Origin: Kitasatospora cineracea
GTDB taxonomy: Bacteria > Actinomycetota > Actinomycetes > Streptomycetales > Streptomycetaceae
Reading direction: 5' to 3'
NCBI RefSeq assembly: GCF_003751605.1
Contig: NZ_RJVJ01000001.1
Coordinates: 124,001-188,000, forward strand
DNA length: 64,000 bases
The notes beneath the pieces are model-generated. The model did not search any database, was not told the DNA's origin, and saw only the letters and a program-made list of their open reading frames with translations. Every line of letters begins with the position of its first letter. The stretch's first letter is position 1. A program made the position numbers and the translations under genes. Below, in pieces: positions 9,571 through 22,814 of the stretch.

Positions 9571-11160
9571 TCAGCGCGGCAGCGACTCCACCGGCGGTGC
9601 GTCGTTGCGCCGCACCAGCAGCCAGGCGGTGGCCTGGTCGGCGGGCAGCGCGGCCGAGACCAGCCAGCCCTGGACGGCGTCGACGCCCATGTCCTGCAGC
9701 CGCTCCCAGGTCTCGTCGTCCTCGACGCCCTCGGCGACCACGGTGAGCCCCAGCGAGTGGGCGAGCTCGACCGAGCAGCGCACCACGGCGGCGTCGTGGT
9801 CGTCGGCGACCATCCGGGAGACGAAGGAGCGGTCGATCTTGAGTTCGCCGACCGGCAGGCTGCGCAGCCGCACCAGCGAGGAGTGCCCGGTGCCGAAGTC
9901 GTCCAGCGACATCCGCACGCCGTAGCGGCGCAGTTCGGCGAGGGTGTCGGCGGCGCGCCGGCTGTCGTCGAGCAGCAGCCGTTCGGTGATCTCCAGTTGG
10001 AGGGCGGCGGCGGGCACCTGGTGCCGGGTGAGGTGTCCGGCGACCCGGGCGGCGAAGCCGGGGTTGAGGACGTCGCGCGGCGAGACGTTGACGGCGACCG
10101 GCACCATCAGGCCCTGGTGGCGCCAGCGGGCGATCTGTCCGACGGCGCTCTCCAGCACGTAGTCGGTGAGCCGGGGCATCAGTCCGGAGGACTCGGCGAG
10201 GGCGATGAACTCGTCCGGCGCGACCCGTCCCTGTCCGGGCCGGTCCCAGCGCACCAGCGCCTCCAGGCCGACGACGCTGCCGTCGAAGGCCACCTTGGGC
10301 TGGTAGTGCAGTTGCACCTCGTTCATCTCGATGGCCCGGCGCAGGTCGCCGAGCAGGCCGATCCGGTAGGGGGTGTCGAGGTCGCGGGCCTCGTCGTAGC
10401 GCTCGACGCCGCTGCGGCTGTGCTGGGCGTGGCCCATCGCCACGTCGGCGCGTCGCAGAAGCGATTCTGCGTCCTGGGCGTGGGTGGGGTAGACGCAGAC
10501 CCCGGCGCTGGCCTCCAGCACCAGCAGCAGGCCGTCCAGCCGGATCGGTGCGGCGAGTTCGGCGATCAGCGCCTTCGCGGTGCGCTCCAGCACGTCGGGG
10601 CTGCCCACCCCCGGCAGCAGCACGGCGAACTCGTCGCCGCCCATCCGGGCCACCACCGGCCGTTCGCCGCGGCGCAGCGGCGGGGGCAGCGCGGTGCCGT
10701 CCTCGCCGTCCCGGGGGTGGCCGGTGCCGGTGCGCAGGGCGCGGTGCAGCCGGCGGGCGATGTGCACCAGCAGCCGGTCGCCCGCGGTGTGGCCGAGGGC
10801 GTCGTTGAGCGAGCGGAAGCGGTCCAGGTCGAGCAGGATCAGGCCGACGCTGTACCCGGGTTCGGCCTCGTGCCGGGCCAGCGCCTCCTGGGTGGCGATC
10901 AGCAGGGCCTGCCGGTTGGGCAGGTCGGTGAGCGGGTCGGTGAGCTGGTCCCGGGCCCGGTCGCGGGCGATCCGCCAGGCGGCGACCAGCACGGCCAGGG
11001 GAACCGCGAACAGCGGGAGCAGCTCGGGTTCGTAGCGGTACACCAGGACGGCCAGCGGGATGAGCGGCGCGGCCCCGGCCAGCAGCACGCCGAGCAGCAG
11101 GACCGCCCCTGCCACCCCCTGCGGCGGGCGTGTGGGCGCGCCGCCGGTCGTACGATCCAT
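9571..11160 (-). CDS. rmdB: Membrane GGDEF-EAL c-di-GMP phosphodiesterase (RmdB-like)
   Basis: A 529-residue protein with two N-terminal membrane segments (residues ~15-63), a GGDEF domain (~78-255, motif RMGGDEFAVLL) and an EAL domain (~270-520). EAL motifs are intact: VGLEALVRW, LEITERLLL, DDFGTGHSSL, ELKIDRSFV and VAEGVEDDET. c-di-GMP phosphodiesterase activity is therefore expected, and cyclase activity is possible. The GGDEF domain carries a ~25-residue Pro/Gly/Arg-rich insertion before the motif. Its position between gatC and ligA matches remembered RmdB (SCO5495), one of the phosphodiesterases affecting aerial development. The start is ATG at 11160 with GGAGGACTG just upstream. Confidence 0.93.
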   Translation of the reverse strand: MDRTTGGAPTRPPQGVAGAVLLLGVLLAGAAPLIPLAVLVYRYEPELLPLFAVPLAVLVAAWRIARDRARDQLTDPLTDLPNRQALLIATQEALARHEAEPGYSVGLILLDLDRFRSLNDALGHTAGDRLLVHIARRLHRALRTGTGHPRDGEDGTALPPPLRRGERPVVARMGGDEFAVLLPGVGSPDVLERTAKALIAELAAPIRLDGLLLVLEASAGVCVYPTHAQDAESLLRRADVAMGHAQHSRSGVERYDEARDLDTPYRIGLLGDLRRAIEMNEVQLHYQPKVAFDGSVVGLEALVRWDRPGQGRVAPDEFIALAESSGLMPRLTDYVLESAVGQIARWRHQGLMVPVAVNVSPRDVLNPGFAARVAGHLTRHQVPAAALQLEITERLLLDDSRRAADTLAELRRYGVRMSLDDFGTGHSSLVRLRSLPVGELKIDRSFVSRMVADDHDAAVVRCSVELAHSLGLTVVAEGVEDDETWERLQDMGVDAVQGWLVSAALPADQATAWLLVRRNDAPPVESLPR

Positions 11161-11462
11161 AAGCCCAGTCCTCCGTCGGGCCCACCCCCCGGCGGGGCCG
11201 CCTCACGGTGAGGCACCCCTCTCCTCAGAGGTGCCGGTGGACGTCAGACGAGGGCGTGTCCCCGGGGCTCCGGCGGGAAGGCCGGCGCCACACACTCCTG
11301 CTGACAGTTCGTAGCGCCCAGGGTAAGCCGGGGTGCACCGCCTGGGCGCACTTTCGGGCCACCTCTGAGCGCAACGTCATATCCGCGCGTTGTTCAGTGA
11401 CACAATGCCCGATTTCCTTCTCGAACACCCGGCTGACGCGGCATCAGGACGATAACGACCCG
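11161..11462. other. Intergenic region upstream of the rmdB-like gene
   Basis: About 300 bases between the ligA stop and the rmdB-like start. The short frames here have no ribosome binding sites or family character. On the minus strand a TACCCT hexamer near 11320 is a possible -10 for rmdB. No clear terminator for ligA was seen. Confidence 0.4.
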
Positions 11463-14845
<3,383 letters not shown>

Positions 14846-14908
14846 GGGGGAGAGCCTACGAGGCGCGCGAGGGGCGCGGGAAACGGCCCGCGCCCCTCGG
14901 CGTCCCGG

Positions 14909-15598
14909 CTACTTGCCCGGCCGGACGGTGATCTCGGTGATCTCGGCGTCCCGCGGCAGGTCGATCGCGGTGAGGACGGCGGTGGCGACCGACTCCGGCG
15001 CGATCCAGCGCTCCGGGTCGTACGCGGCGCCCTCCTGCTGGTGGACCTTCTGCTGCATCGGGGTGGCCGTCCGGCCCGGGTAGACGCTGGTCACCCGGAC
15101 GCCGTTGGCGTGCTCCTCCTGCCGCAGCGCGTCCGCCAGCGCGCGCACCGCGAACTTGCTGGCCGCGTACGAGCCCCAGGTCGGGTCGGCCCGCAGCCCG
15201 GCACCGGAGTTGACGAACACCACGTGGCCGCGGGCCAGCCGCAGCGAGGGCAGCAGCAGCCGGGTCAGCTCGGCGGGCGCGACCGCGTTGACGTTCAGCT
15301 GGTGCTGCCAGGCCTTGACCGGGGTCTCCGCGACGGTGCCGAGTTCGACCACGCCCGCGACGTGCAGCAGCGAGTCGAGTTCGACCGGGAGCGTCTGGTG
15401 CCCGAACGCCCAGGACAGCTTGGCCGGATCGTCCAGGTCGCCGACCAGGGTCTTCGCCTCGGGGTAGCGCTCGCGCAGCTGGGCGGCCCGGCGGGCGTCG
15501 CGGACGAGCAGCCAGAGCTCCTCGCCGCGGGCGGTGAGCTTGTCGGCGACGGCGGCGCCGATGCCGGAGCCGGCTCCGGTGATCAGGTGGACACCCAC
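14909..15598 (-). CDS. Short-chain dehydrogenase/reductase
   Basis: A 229-residue classical SDR with the Rossmann cofactor motif TGAGSGIG at the N-terminus, the N-NAG-like segment (LHVAGVVELG), a catalytic Ser in VNSGAGL, and YAASK (Tyr and Lys). The substrate is unknown. GTG at 15598 is chosen because AAGGA sits 8 bases upstream; the long frame beyond it belongs to the neighbour. It follows the LOG-like gene by 11 bases, so the two are probably one transcript. Confidence 0.9.
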   Translation of the reverse strand: MGVHLITGAGSGIGAAVADKLTARGEELWLLVRDARRAAQLRERYPEAKTLVGDLDDPAKLSWAFGHQTLPVELDSLLHVAGVVELGTVAETPVKAWQHQLNVNAVAPAELTRLLLPSLRLARGHVVFVNSGAGLRADPTWGSYAASKFAVRALADALRQEEHANGVRVTSVYPGRTATPMQQKVHQQEGAAYDPERWIAPESVATAVLTAIDLPRDAEITEITVRPGK

Positions 15599-15609
15599 GA
15601 CGGTCTTCC

Positions 15610-16146
15610 TTACTGGGGCTGGTGCGCGGACAGGTGGGCGAGGGCCTCGGCGGGGGTCTGCGCGAAGGCCACCAACTCGGCGAGCGGACGGGGCAGGAAG
15701 CCCTCGGCGTCCATCCGCTCCAACTGGAGGCGCAGGCCGGTGTAGAAGCCCTCGCTGTCCAGGACCACCACCGGCTTGTCGTGCAGGCCGTGCTTCTTCA
15801 GCTCCAGCACCTCGGTGATCTCGTCCAGCGTCCCGACCCCGCCGACCAGCACCACCAGCGCGTCCCCGTGGGCCAGCAGCTCGGCCTTCCGGGTCGGCAG
15901 GTCGGGCATCGTCACCAGCTCGTCCGCACCCTCGTACGCCTTGTGCCGCAGGAACTCCACCGAGATCCCGACCAGCCGCCCGCCGGCGGCCTTGACCCCG
16001 TCGGCGAGCTGCCCCATCAGCCCGGCGTGCGACCCTCCCCACACCAGCGTGTGCCCGGCCTCACCGAGCAGCCGGGCGAACTCGGCCGCCGGGGCGGTGT
16101 ACTTGGCGTCGAGGGAGTTGGCGGAGCAGAAGACCGTGATGTTCAT
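15610..16146 (-). CDS. LOG/TIGR00730-family Rossmann-fold nucleotide hydrolase
   Basis: A 178-residue protein of the LOG family (cytokinin riboside 5'-monophosphate phosphoribohydrolase-like; in bacteria a nucleotide N-glycosidase). Visible are the N-terminal VFCSAN, VWGGSHAGLMG and the catalytic loop VGGVGTLDEITE (PGGxGTxxE type, with V in place of P). The physiological substrate in actinomycetes is not established. The start is ATG at 16146. It is followed closely by the SDR gene. Confidence 0.9.
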   Translation of the reverse strand: MNITVFCSANSLDAKYTAPAAEFARLLGEAGHTLVWGGSHAGLMGQLADGVKAAGGRLVGISVEFLRHKAYEGADELVTMPDLPTRKAELLAHGDALVVLVGGVGTLDEITEVLELKKHGLHDKPVVVLDSEGFYTGLRLQLERMDAEGFLPRPLAELVAFAQTPAEALAHLSAHQPQ

Positions 16147-16192
16147 AGTGCTCCCAGTCCTACCACCGGCCCGTGTGCCCAGGTCAAACCGA

Positions 16193-16540
16193 TTAGAGCA
16201 GCAGCCCCCAGTAGACGAACGCGGCCAGCAGCACGGCGGCGCTCGCCCAGGACAGGAACCGGCCCCACAGGTTGGTGAACTTCAACGCCAGCCGGACGGC
16301 GATCGCCGCCGCCGGCAGCACCGACAGGCCCCAGCACACCACCGCGGGCATGCCCGGGAAGACCCCCACCCGCAGCAGCCACATCAGGATGGTCGAGGCG
16401 ATGGCGATCGACCACACCGACTCGAAGACGTCGTCGGACCCGCCCTCGTTCCTGCCGTACCCCCCGCCCGGCATCGGCCCCGGGCTGTCGCTGATGACGT
16501 ACGAACCGTCGTCCAGCTTGCGAACGTACCTGTCCTTCAT
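16193..16540 (-). CDS. Small integral membrane protein
   Basis: A 115-residue protein beginning MKDRYVRKLDDGSYVISDSPG. The N-terminal ~40 residues are hydrophilic and Gly/Ser-rich, and three hydrophobic segments follow (~46-62, ~65-85, ~95-115), running to the C-terminus WGLLL. The start is ATG at 16540 with CAGGGGGCC upstream. It is divergent from the HEAT-like gene. I recognise no family; a membrane hypothetical protein is the safe call. Confidence 0.75.
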   Translation of the reverse strand: MKDRYVRKLDDGSYVISDSPGPMPGGGYGRNEGGSDDVFESVWSIAIASTILMWLLRVGVFPGMPAVVCWGLSVLPAAAIAVRLALKFTNLWGRFLSWASAAVLLAAFVYWGLLL

Positions 16541-16658
16541 CGAGGCCCCCTGTCCGTCGCCGCCCCGGGACGCCGATTCTAAGCGGAGCCCCGCCCTCCC
16601 GGCAGTCCTCCGGCGCCCCCGGAAAACCCTTGGCCCACCGGGCTCCCGGCCTGCCACC

Positions 16659-18296
16659 ATGCCGCGCGTGACGATGGTGGACGAAGCATGGCGGCGGCTG
16701 GCCGACCAGGTCGGCGAACCGGTGCTGGAGCAGCTGCGGCGGGCCGCCCGGAACGAGCCGACCACCTGGGAACTGTCGCTGTACCGCTGGGACAAGGGCA
16801 TGGACCCGGCCGCGCCCGCCGCGCTGCCCTTCCTGGTCGCCCTGGTCCGCGAACCGGACCGACCGAACCGGGAAGAGCTGCTGAACACCTTGCTGCACCT
16901 GGTCGGCGTCGGTCGGCAGGAAGCCGCCGAACGGATCGCACCCGGTTGGGCCGCCGCCTGGCGCGAACACCGCACCACCCTGGAACCGCTGCTGGCCGAC
17001 CCGGACCTGGAGGTCCGCCGAACGGCCCTGCACCTGACGGAGCGGGCGGCACCGCTGCTGGCGCGGATCCCCGAGGAGAGCGAACCCTGGTTTCGAGCAA
17101 AGCAGTTGATCCGTCTGGGCGAGGTGGCCGACCCGGCCGACGACGCGGCCCGCGCACTGCTCACCGACACCCTGAACGGCGCCGACGGCCCGGACGCCGC
17201 CGCCCACCGACTGGCCGCGCTGTGGGGGCTGGCCGCGCTGGACGCCGCCGAGCCGGAGCGCTGGGCCGACCAGTGGGTGGCGGCCGTCCTCGACCCGGCG
17301 GCGCCCGCCGCCGTCGAGCGGCTGTGGACCGAGCCCGACGACGACCACCCGGCGACACTGGGCCGGGAGATCATCTGGACCGGCCGCAGCCTGCCGCTGC
17401 GCCTCGCGGCGCACCTCACCGTCCGGCTGGCCCGAGCGGCCGCAGAGGCGGGCCGCCACGAACTGTGCGAGGTTGCGCTGGATGCCGGCTGGCACCCGCT
17501 GCTGGCTCTCCCGTCCGCCGGCCCGCTCTGGCCCGCTACCGCCGGCGCGCTACTGTCCTCGCCCGCCTCGGAGGTCCGGCACCGGGCAGCGGCCGTCCTG
17601 GCGGTGCTGGGCCGTGCGGCCGCCCCGTACGCCGACGCCCTGCACGCCCTGCTGGCGGACGCCGACGGTGACGAGTTCCTCGACGGCACCACCGCCGACC
17701 AGGCGCGCTGGGCGCTGGCCCGGATCGGCGACCCGCGCGTCCTGCCCGGCCTGGTGCGGCGGTTGACGGCGGTGGAGCGGGAGAACGGCCGGGGCTACGC
17801 CACCGGCGACCCGCGCCGCCCCGAACCGTACGACGCGCTGCTCCCGCTGCACGGGCACGCGGCGGTGCTGCGCCCGCAGGTCGCGGAGTGGGCCAGGGAG
17901 GGCGAGTCGCACGCCTGGCCGTGGAACCATCCGGGCGCCCGGCTGCTGGCGGCCTGGGACGGCACCGCCGACGGCCCGAAGCCGCCCTCGGACCCGGAGA
18001 CGGCGGCGCGCGGACTGCTCCGGGTGCCGCCGGCCTGGCGGTACAAGGAAGACCGGAACCTGTACCTGGACGCCGTCGCGGCCGTCGCCGAGCTGTCCCG
18101 GCGCGGCCCGCTCTCCCCCGGGGTCCGGGCCGCCGTGGAGCACGCGCTGTCCCTGGACCGCCGGCTCTCCCCGCTGCACGACTACCGGGCGGTCCTGGAC
18201 GACGAGCGGCTGCGCGAGGTCCTGCGCAGCGCCCTGGACGGCGAGGCGGTCGTGATGCCGCCGCTGTCGCACTGGGAACAGGCCGACTTCGAGTGA
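16659..18296 (+). CDS. HEAT-repeat-like hypothetical protein
   Basis: A 545-residue soluble protein made of repeated helical units (for example LEPLLADPDLEVRRTALHLTERA and LLSSPASEVRHRAAAVLAVLG), which look like HEAT/armadillo repeats. It is probably a protein-binding scaffold, with no catalytic motif seen. Start choice is uncertain: ATG 16659, GTG 16668 and ATG 16674 are all in frame and none has a clear ribosome binding site. It runs against the strand of its neighbours, and its stop is only 6 bases from the mnmA stop. Confidence 0.8.
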   Translation: MPRVTMVDEAWRRLADQVGEPVLEQLRRAARNEPTTWELSLYRWDKGMDPAAPAALPFLVALVREPDRPNREELLNTLLHLVGVGRQEAAERIAPGWAAAWREHRTTLEPLLADPDLEVRRTALHLTERAAPLLARIPEESEPWFRAKQLIRLGEVADPADDAARALLTDTLNGADGPDAAAHRLAALWGLAALDAAEPERWADQWVAAVLDPAAPAAVERLWTEPDDDHPATLGREIIWTGRSLPLRLAAHLTVRLARAAAEAGRHELCEVALDAGWHPLLALPSAGPLWPATAGALLSSPASEVRHRAAAVLAVLGRAAAPYADALHALLADADGDEFLDGTTADQARWALARIGDPRVLPGLVRRLTAVERENGRGYATGDPRRPEPYDALLPLHGHAAVLRPQVAEWAREGESHAWPWNHPGARLLAAWDGTADGPKPPSDPETAARGLLRVPPAWRYKEDRNLYLDAVAAVAELSRRGPLSPGVRAAVEHALSLDRRLSPLHDYRAVLDDERLREVLRSALDGEAVVMPPLSHWEQADFE

Positions 18297-18302
18297 GGAA
18301 CC

Positions 18303-19436
18303 CTAGACCCCGACGGCCCGCTCGGTGCTCGCGATGGTGGCCGAGCCGACCACCCGGGTGCCGTCGTACAGCACCACGGCCTGGCCGGGGGCGATGCCGC
18401 GGGCCGGGGTGTCGAGCCGGACGTGCAGCTGGTCGTCGCCCAGCACGGCGGTGACCGGCACCTCCTCGCCGTGGGCCCGCAGTTGGGCGGTGTAGCGGCC
18501 CTCGCCGACGGCGGGGGTCCCGCACCAGCGGGGGCGGATGGCGGTCAGGGCGTGCACGTCGAGTCCCTCGACCGGTCCGACGGTGACGGTGTTGTTCACC
18601 GGGGAGATGTCGAGGACGTAGCGGGGCTTGCCGTCGGCGGCGGGGCGGCCGAGCCGCAGGCCCTTGCGCTGGCCGATGGTGAAGCCGTACGCGCCGTCGT
18701 GCTCGCCGAGCTTGGTGCCGTCGGCGTCGAGGATGTCGCCGGGGGCGGTGCCGAGGCGTTCGGCCAGGAAGCCCTGGGTGTCGCCGTCGGTGATGAAGCA
18801 GATGTCGTGGCTGTCGGGCTTCTTGGCGACGGCCAGGCCGCGCCGCTCGGCCTCCGCCCGGATGACGTCCTTGGTGGTGTCGCCGAGCGGGAACAGCGAG
18901 TGCGCGAGCTGTTCGGCGTCGAGCACGCCGAGGACGTACGACTGGTCCTTGGCGGCGTCGACGGCGCGGTGCAGTTCGCGGGTGCCGTCGGCGTGGTCGA
19001 CGATCCGGGCGTAGTGGCCGGTGCAGACGGCGTCGAAGCCGAGCGCGATCGCCTTGTCGAGCAGCGCGGCGAACTTGATCTTCTCGTTGCAGCGCAGGCA
19101 CGGGTTGGGGGTGCGTCCGGCGGCGTACTCGGCGACGAAGTCCTCGATCACGTCCTCGCGGAAGCGTTCGGCCAAGTCCCAGACGTAGAACGGGATGCCG
19201 ATCACGTCGGCGGCGCGGCGGGCGTCCCGGGAGTCCTCCAGGGTGCAGCAGCCGCGGGCGCCGGTGCGGAAGGACTGCGGGTTGCTGGCGAGCGCCAGGT
19301 GGACGCCGGTCACCTCGTGGCCGGCCTCGACGGCCCGGGCGGCGGCGACCGCGGAGTCGACGCCGCCGGACATCGCGGCGAGCACGCGCAGGCGGCCGGT
19401 GGACGGGGTGGTCGGGGCGCCGGGGAAGTCAGTCAT
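18303..19436 (-). CDS. mnmA: tRNA 2-thiouridylase MnmA
   Basis: A 377-residue tRNA-specific 2-thiouridylase, which makes s2U34 in Lys, Glu and Gln tRNAs with sulfur from a cysteine desulfurase. The ATP-binding PP-loop is MSGGVDSA, the first catalytic Cys is in [16 protein letters not shown] and the second in [14 protein letters not shown]-terminal OB-like domain follows. The start is ATG at 19436 with GGAGGCACC directly upstream. The cysteine desulfurase at 21531-22712 is the likely sulfur donor. Confidence 0.97.
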   Translation of the reverse strand: MTDFPGAPTTPSTGRLRVLAAMSGGVDSAVAAARAVEAGHEVTGVHLALASNPQSFRTGARGCCTLEDSRDARRAADVIGIPFYVWDLAERFREDVIEDFVAEYAAGRTPNPCLRCNEKIKFAALLDKAIALGFDAVCTGHYARIVDHADGTRELHRAVDAAKDQSYVLGVLDAEQLAHSLFPLGDTTKDVIRAEAERRGLAVAKKPDSHDICFITDGDTQGFLAERLGTAPGDILDADGTKLGEHDGAYGFTIGQRKGLRLGRPAADGKPRYVLDISPVNNTVTVGPVEGLDVHALTAIRPRWCGTPAVGEGRYTAQLRAHGEEVPVTAVLGDDQLHVRLDTPARGIAPGQAVVLYDGTRVVGSATIASTERAVGV

Positions 19437-19477
19437 GGTGCCTCCAAGCGTAACGGGGACGGGCGGCGCCCCGGCCG

Positions 19478-20890
19478 TCACCCGTGGACCAGGGCGGGCG
19501 GCTCGGCGACGGGCTCCCCGGCCGGTGCGGCGGGCCGGTGCCGGGGCAGTGCGAGGGCCAGCAGGAACGCGGCGAGCAGCAGCGCGGCGCCGGTGCCGAA
19601 GGCGAGGTGGAAGCCGCCGGTGCCGCGTCCGGCGGCCAGCGCGGTGAGGACGGCGACGCCGAGCGCGGCGCCGACCTGCTGGGTGGTGTTGAGCAGGCCG
19701 GAGAGCAGTCCGGCGTCCTCGGGGCGGGCGTCGGCCATGCCGAGGGCGGTGAGGGCGGTGGCGGCGAGGCCGAACCCGGCGGCGCTGAGCAGGGTGGGCA
19801 GCACGTCGGCGGCGTAGTCGAGGTGTCCGGCCGGGAGCCGGGTGAGCAGGGCGATGCCGACGGTGAGCAGGGCCAGGCCGAGCAGCAGGGTGCGGCGTTC
19901 GCCGATCCGGGCGATGGTGCGGGCGGCGAGCAGCAGCGAGACGGCGCCGATGGTGAGGGCGGCGGGCAGCATGGCCAGGCCGGTGGCCAGCGCGCCGTAG
20001 TGCTGGACCTGCTGGAGGTACAGGGCGAGCAGGATCTGGAAGCCGAACAGCGCGGCCAGCATGAGGATCTGGACCAGGTTGGCGAGGGCGGTGGTGCGCC
20101 GGGCGAGGATCCGCAGCGGCAGCAGCGGGGTGGCGGCGCGGGCCTGCCGGTGCAGGAAGGCGGCGAGCAGGACGAGCGAGGCGGCGCCGGTGGCGAGGGT
20201 GCGGGCGGAGGTCCAGCCGGCCGGGCCGCCCTCGACGATGGTGTAGACGCCGAGCATCAGTCCGCCGGTGACCAGGGCGGCGCCGGGGGCGTCGGCGCCG
20301 GCGCCGAGGCCGGGGCCGCGGTCGTCGGCCAGCAGGCGGCGTCCGGCCAGGACGGCGGCGGCGCCGATCGGCAGGTTGATGAAGAAGATCCAGTGCCAGC
20401 CGAGGCCCGCGGTGAGGACGCCGCCGAGCACCTGGCCGAGCGAGGCGCCCGCGGCGCCGGTGAAGCCGACCACGCCGAACGCCTTGGCCCGCTCGGCGGG
20501 GTCGGGGAACAGCGCGACCACCATGCCGAGGCCGACGGCGGAGGCCGTCGCGCCGCCGACGCCCTGCAGGAAGCGGGCGGCGATCAGCGTCGCGGGGCCG
20601 GTGGCGAGGCCGCAGAGCACGGAGGCGGCGGTGAAGGCGGCGATCCCGGCGAGGTAGACCCGGCGGCGGCCGAGCAGGTCGCCGAGGCGTCCGGCGAGCA
20701 GCAGCAGTCCGCCGAAGGCGACCACGTAGGCGTCCACCACCCAGGCCAGTCCGGCCGGTCCGACGTGCAGGTCGGTCTGGATGGCGGGCAGCGCGACGGT
20801 GGTGATCGATCCGTCGAGGATCACCATCAGCATGCCGGCGCACACCACCGCGAGGGCCGGCCAGCGGGTGCGTGACGAGTTCTCGGGCAT
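19478..20890 (-). CDS. MFS drug/H+ antiporter, DHA2 (14-TMS) type
   Basis: A 470-residue integral membrane transporter with about 14 hydrophobic segments. Motif C-like and D1-like sequences are visible ([42 protein letters not shown]). It probably exports a drug or metabolite. It starts at ATG 20890 with GGAGGGGAGAGACC upstream. The gap to the MarR gene holds an AT-rich stretch (20945-20970) that is a probable promoter or operator, so MarR control is likely. Confidence 0.9.
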   Translation of the reverse strand: MPENSSRTRWPALAVVCAGMLMVILDGSITTVALPAIQTDLHVGPAGLAWVVDAYVVAFGGLLLLAGRLGDLLGRRRVYLAGIAAFTAASVLCGLATGPATLIAARFLQGVGGATASAVGLGMVVALFPDPAERAKAFGVVGFTGAAGASLGQVLGGVLTAGLGWHWIFFINLPIGAAAVLAGRRLLADDRGPGLGAGADAPGAALVTGGLMLGVYTIVEGGPAGWTSARTLATGAASLVLLAAFLHRQARAATPLLPLRILARRTTALANLVQILMLAALFGFQILLALYLQQVQHYGALATGLAMLPAALTIGAVSLLLAARTIARIGERRTLLLGLALLTVGIALLTRLPAGHLDYAADVLPTLLSAAGFGLAATALTALGMADARPEDAGLLSGLLNTTQQVGAALGVAVLTALAAGRGTGGFHLAFGTGAALLLAAFLLALALPRHRPAAPAGEPVAEPPALVHG

Positions 20891-20984
20891 GGTCTCTCCC
20901 CTCCGTGGGGACGCGTGGGCGCGCTCCCCCGATAAGAGAGACCGTAGCAGATAGTTTTGTAGTAGACGATCCTGAACGGGACGG

Positions 20985-21476
20985 CTATCCCCGCCGGGCC
21001 CGCCGCGGCTTGCGCACCCCGCCGGCCTCGTCCGCCGCCGGGAGCTCCGCCGACCGCTGCAGCCGGTCCAGCGCGTCCACGAACACCTGCCGCTCCCCCG
21101 CCGACAGCTCGCCCAGCGCCTCCCCGTGCACCCGGTCGACGATCACCTCGCCGCGCCGCACCAGCTCGGCGCCCGCGGGCGTGACGTGGATGACCTTCAC
21201 CCGCCGGTCGGTCGCGGACGGGTGACGCTCGGCCAGGCCGTCCCGCTCCAGCTCGTCGGCGGTGACCACCATGGTGGTCTTGTCCAGCCCGGCGATCGCG
21301 GCCAGCTGCGACTGGGTGCGCCCGCCCTCCAGGGCGTGGACCAGCACGCAGTGCTTGCGCGGGGAGCTGTCGATCTCGGCCAGGGCCAGCGACAGCCGGG
21401 TGTTCATCGCGTGCGCGGCCTGCACCAGCATCCCGGTGAGGTCGCGGACGGTGCGCTCGGGCAGGGGGGCGTCCAT
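20985..21476 (-). CDS. MarR-family transcriptional regulator
   Basis: A 163-residue winged-helix MarR regulator. The recognition region is QSQLAAIAGLDKTTMVVTADELERDGL, and the wing carries the DRR motif (SATDRRVKVIHVT). The C-terminal tail is basic. It lies immediately upstream of the MFS exporter on the same strand (94-base gap), the classic arrangement of an exporter and its repressor. The ligand is unknown. Confidence 0.93.
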   Translation of the reverse strand: MDAPLPERTVRDLTGMLVQAAHAMNTRLSLALAEIDSSPRKHCVLVHALEGGRTQSQLAAIAGLDKTTMVVTADELERDGLAERHPSATDRRVKVIHVTPAGAELVRRGEVIVDRVHGEALGELSAGERQVFVDALDRLQRSAELPAADEAGGVRKPRRARRG

Positions 21477-21530
21477 GCCCCCAGAATACGTCCGGTAACA
21501 GAAGGTTCCGCCCGGGAGGGAAACCCGGCC

Positions 21531-22712
21531 TCAGCGCGCGGCGCGCACCAGCCCGGCCCGGCGGGCCCGTTCCACCGCGCCCGGCAGTGCGGCGGCCAGC
21601 GCCGCCACGTCGGCGGCGGTGGAGGTGTGGCCGAGCGAGAAGCGCAGCGAGGCCCGGGCGAGTTCCGGGTCGACGCCCATCGCCAGCAGCACGTGGCTGG
21701 GCTGCGGGACGCCGGCCGAGCAGGCCGAGCCGGTGGAGCACTCCACGCCGGCCGCGTCCAGCAGCATCAGCAGCGCGTCGCCCTCGCAGCCGGGGAAGGA
21801 GAAGTGCGCGTTGGCGGGCAGCCGCCCGTCGGCGCCCGGGTCGCCGTTGAGCACCGCGTCGGGCGCGGCCGCGCGGACCACCGCGAGCAGTTCGTCGCGC
21901 AGCGCGCCGACCGCGGCCGCGTAGCCGGGCTGCCGCTCGACGGCCAGCGCGGCGGCCACCGCGAACCCGGCCGCGCCGGGCACGTCCAGCGTCCCGGAGC
22001 GCACGTCGCGCTCCTGGCCGCCGCCGTGCAGCAGCGGGACGGGCTTGGCGGAGCGGGCCAGCAGCAGCGCGCCGACCCCGTACGGGCCGCCGACCTTGTG
22101 GCCGGTGACGGTGAGCGCGGTCAGCCCGGAGTCGGCGAAGGAGACCGGCACCTGGCCGAGCGCCTGCACCGCGTCGGAGTGCATCGGCACGTCGAACTCG
22201 GCGGCGACGGCCGCGAGTTCGCGGATCGGCTGGACGGTGCCGACCTCGTTGTTGGCCCACATCACGGTGACCAGCGCGACCGTCTCCGGGGCCCGCTCGA
22301 TCGCCTCCCGGAGCGCCTCGGGGTGCACCCGGCCGAGCGCGTCGACCGGCAGGTACTCGACCTCGGCGCCCTCGTGCTCGGCCAGCCAGTGCACCGCGTC
22401 CAGCACCGCGTGGTGCTCGACCGGGCTGCTGAGCACCCGGCGGCGGGCCGGGTCGGCGTCCCGCCGGGACCAGTACAGGCCCTTGACCGCCAGGTTGTCG
22501 GACTCGGTGCCGCCGCCGGTGAGCACGATCTCGCTGGGGCGGGCGCCCAGCGACTCGCCGAGCGACTCCCGGGACTCCTCGACCACTCTGCGGGCCCGCC
22601 GTCCGGCGGCGTGCAGCGAGGAGGCGTTGCCGACCACCCCGAACTGCGCCGCCGTCGCGGCGATCGCCTCGGGCAGCATCGGGGTGGTGGCGGCGTGGTC
22701 GAGGTAAGCCAT
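21531..22712 (-). CDS. Cysteine desulfurase (NifS/IscS-like)
   Basis: A 393-residue PLP enzyme that moves sulfur from cysteine to acceptors. The PLP Lys is in [14 protein letters not shown], the His partner in PVEHHAVLD, and the catalytic Cys loop is [12 protein letters not shown]. It probably feeds MnmA and Fe-S assembly. ATG at 22712 has no clear ribosome binding site; TACACT ends 9 bases upstream, so the mRNA may have an extremely short leader. It is divergent from the IclR gene. Confidence 0.94.
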   Translation of the reverse strand: MAYLDHAATTPMLPEAIAATAAQFGVVGNASSLHAAGRRARRVVEESRESLGESLGARPSEIVLTGGGTESDNLAVKGLYWSRRDADPARRRVLSSPVEHHAVLDAVHWLAEHEGAEVEYLPVDALGRVHPEALREAIERAPETVALVTVMWANNEVGTVQPIRELAAVAAEFDVPMHSDAVQALGQVPVSFADSGLTALTVTGHKVGGPYGVGALLLARSAKPVPLLHGGGQERDVRSGTLDVPGAAGFAVAAALAVERQPGYAAAVGALRDELLAVVRAAAPDAVLNGDPGADGRLPANAHFSFPGCEGDALLMLLDAAGVECSTGSACSAGVPQPSHVLLAMGVDPELARASLRFSLGHTSTAADVAALAAALPGAVERARRAGLVRAAR

Positions 22713-22754
22713 AGCGGGACCAGTGTAGGCGGCCGCAGAGTCACGATTTGGCCA

Positions 22755-22783
22755 TTGCACCCTCTGCAACGCGCCGTTAGCCT
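22755..22783 (+). promoter_or_regulatory. Promoter of the IclR gene with overlapping inverted repeat
   Basis: -35 TTGCAC (22755-22760), a 17-base spacer and -10 TAGCCT (22778-22783) fit a housekeeping promoter for the IclR gene. The -35 overlaps a perfect 5-5-5 inverted repeat, TTGCA-CCCTC-TGCAA (22755-22769). That is a good candidate for an autoregulatory operator, and it could also reach the divergent cysteine desulfurase promoter. Confidence 0.55.
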
Positions 22784-22814
22784 TCCGGCCACGCCGATGT
22801 GAGAGGGAGGGGCC

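Noticed and set aside
20930..20984. A MarR operator palindrome in the MarR-MFS gap
   Set aside because: The AT-rich sequence is promoter-like, but I could not find a convincing inverted repeat, so I only note it as a probable promoter or operator region.
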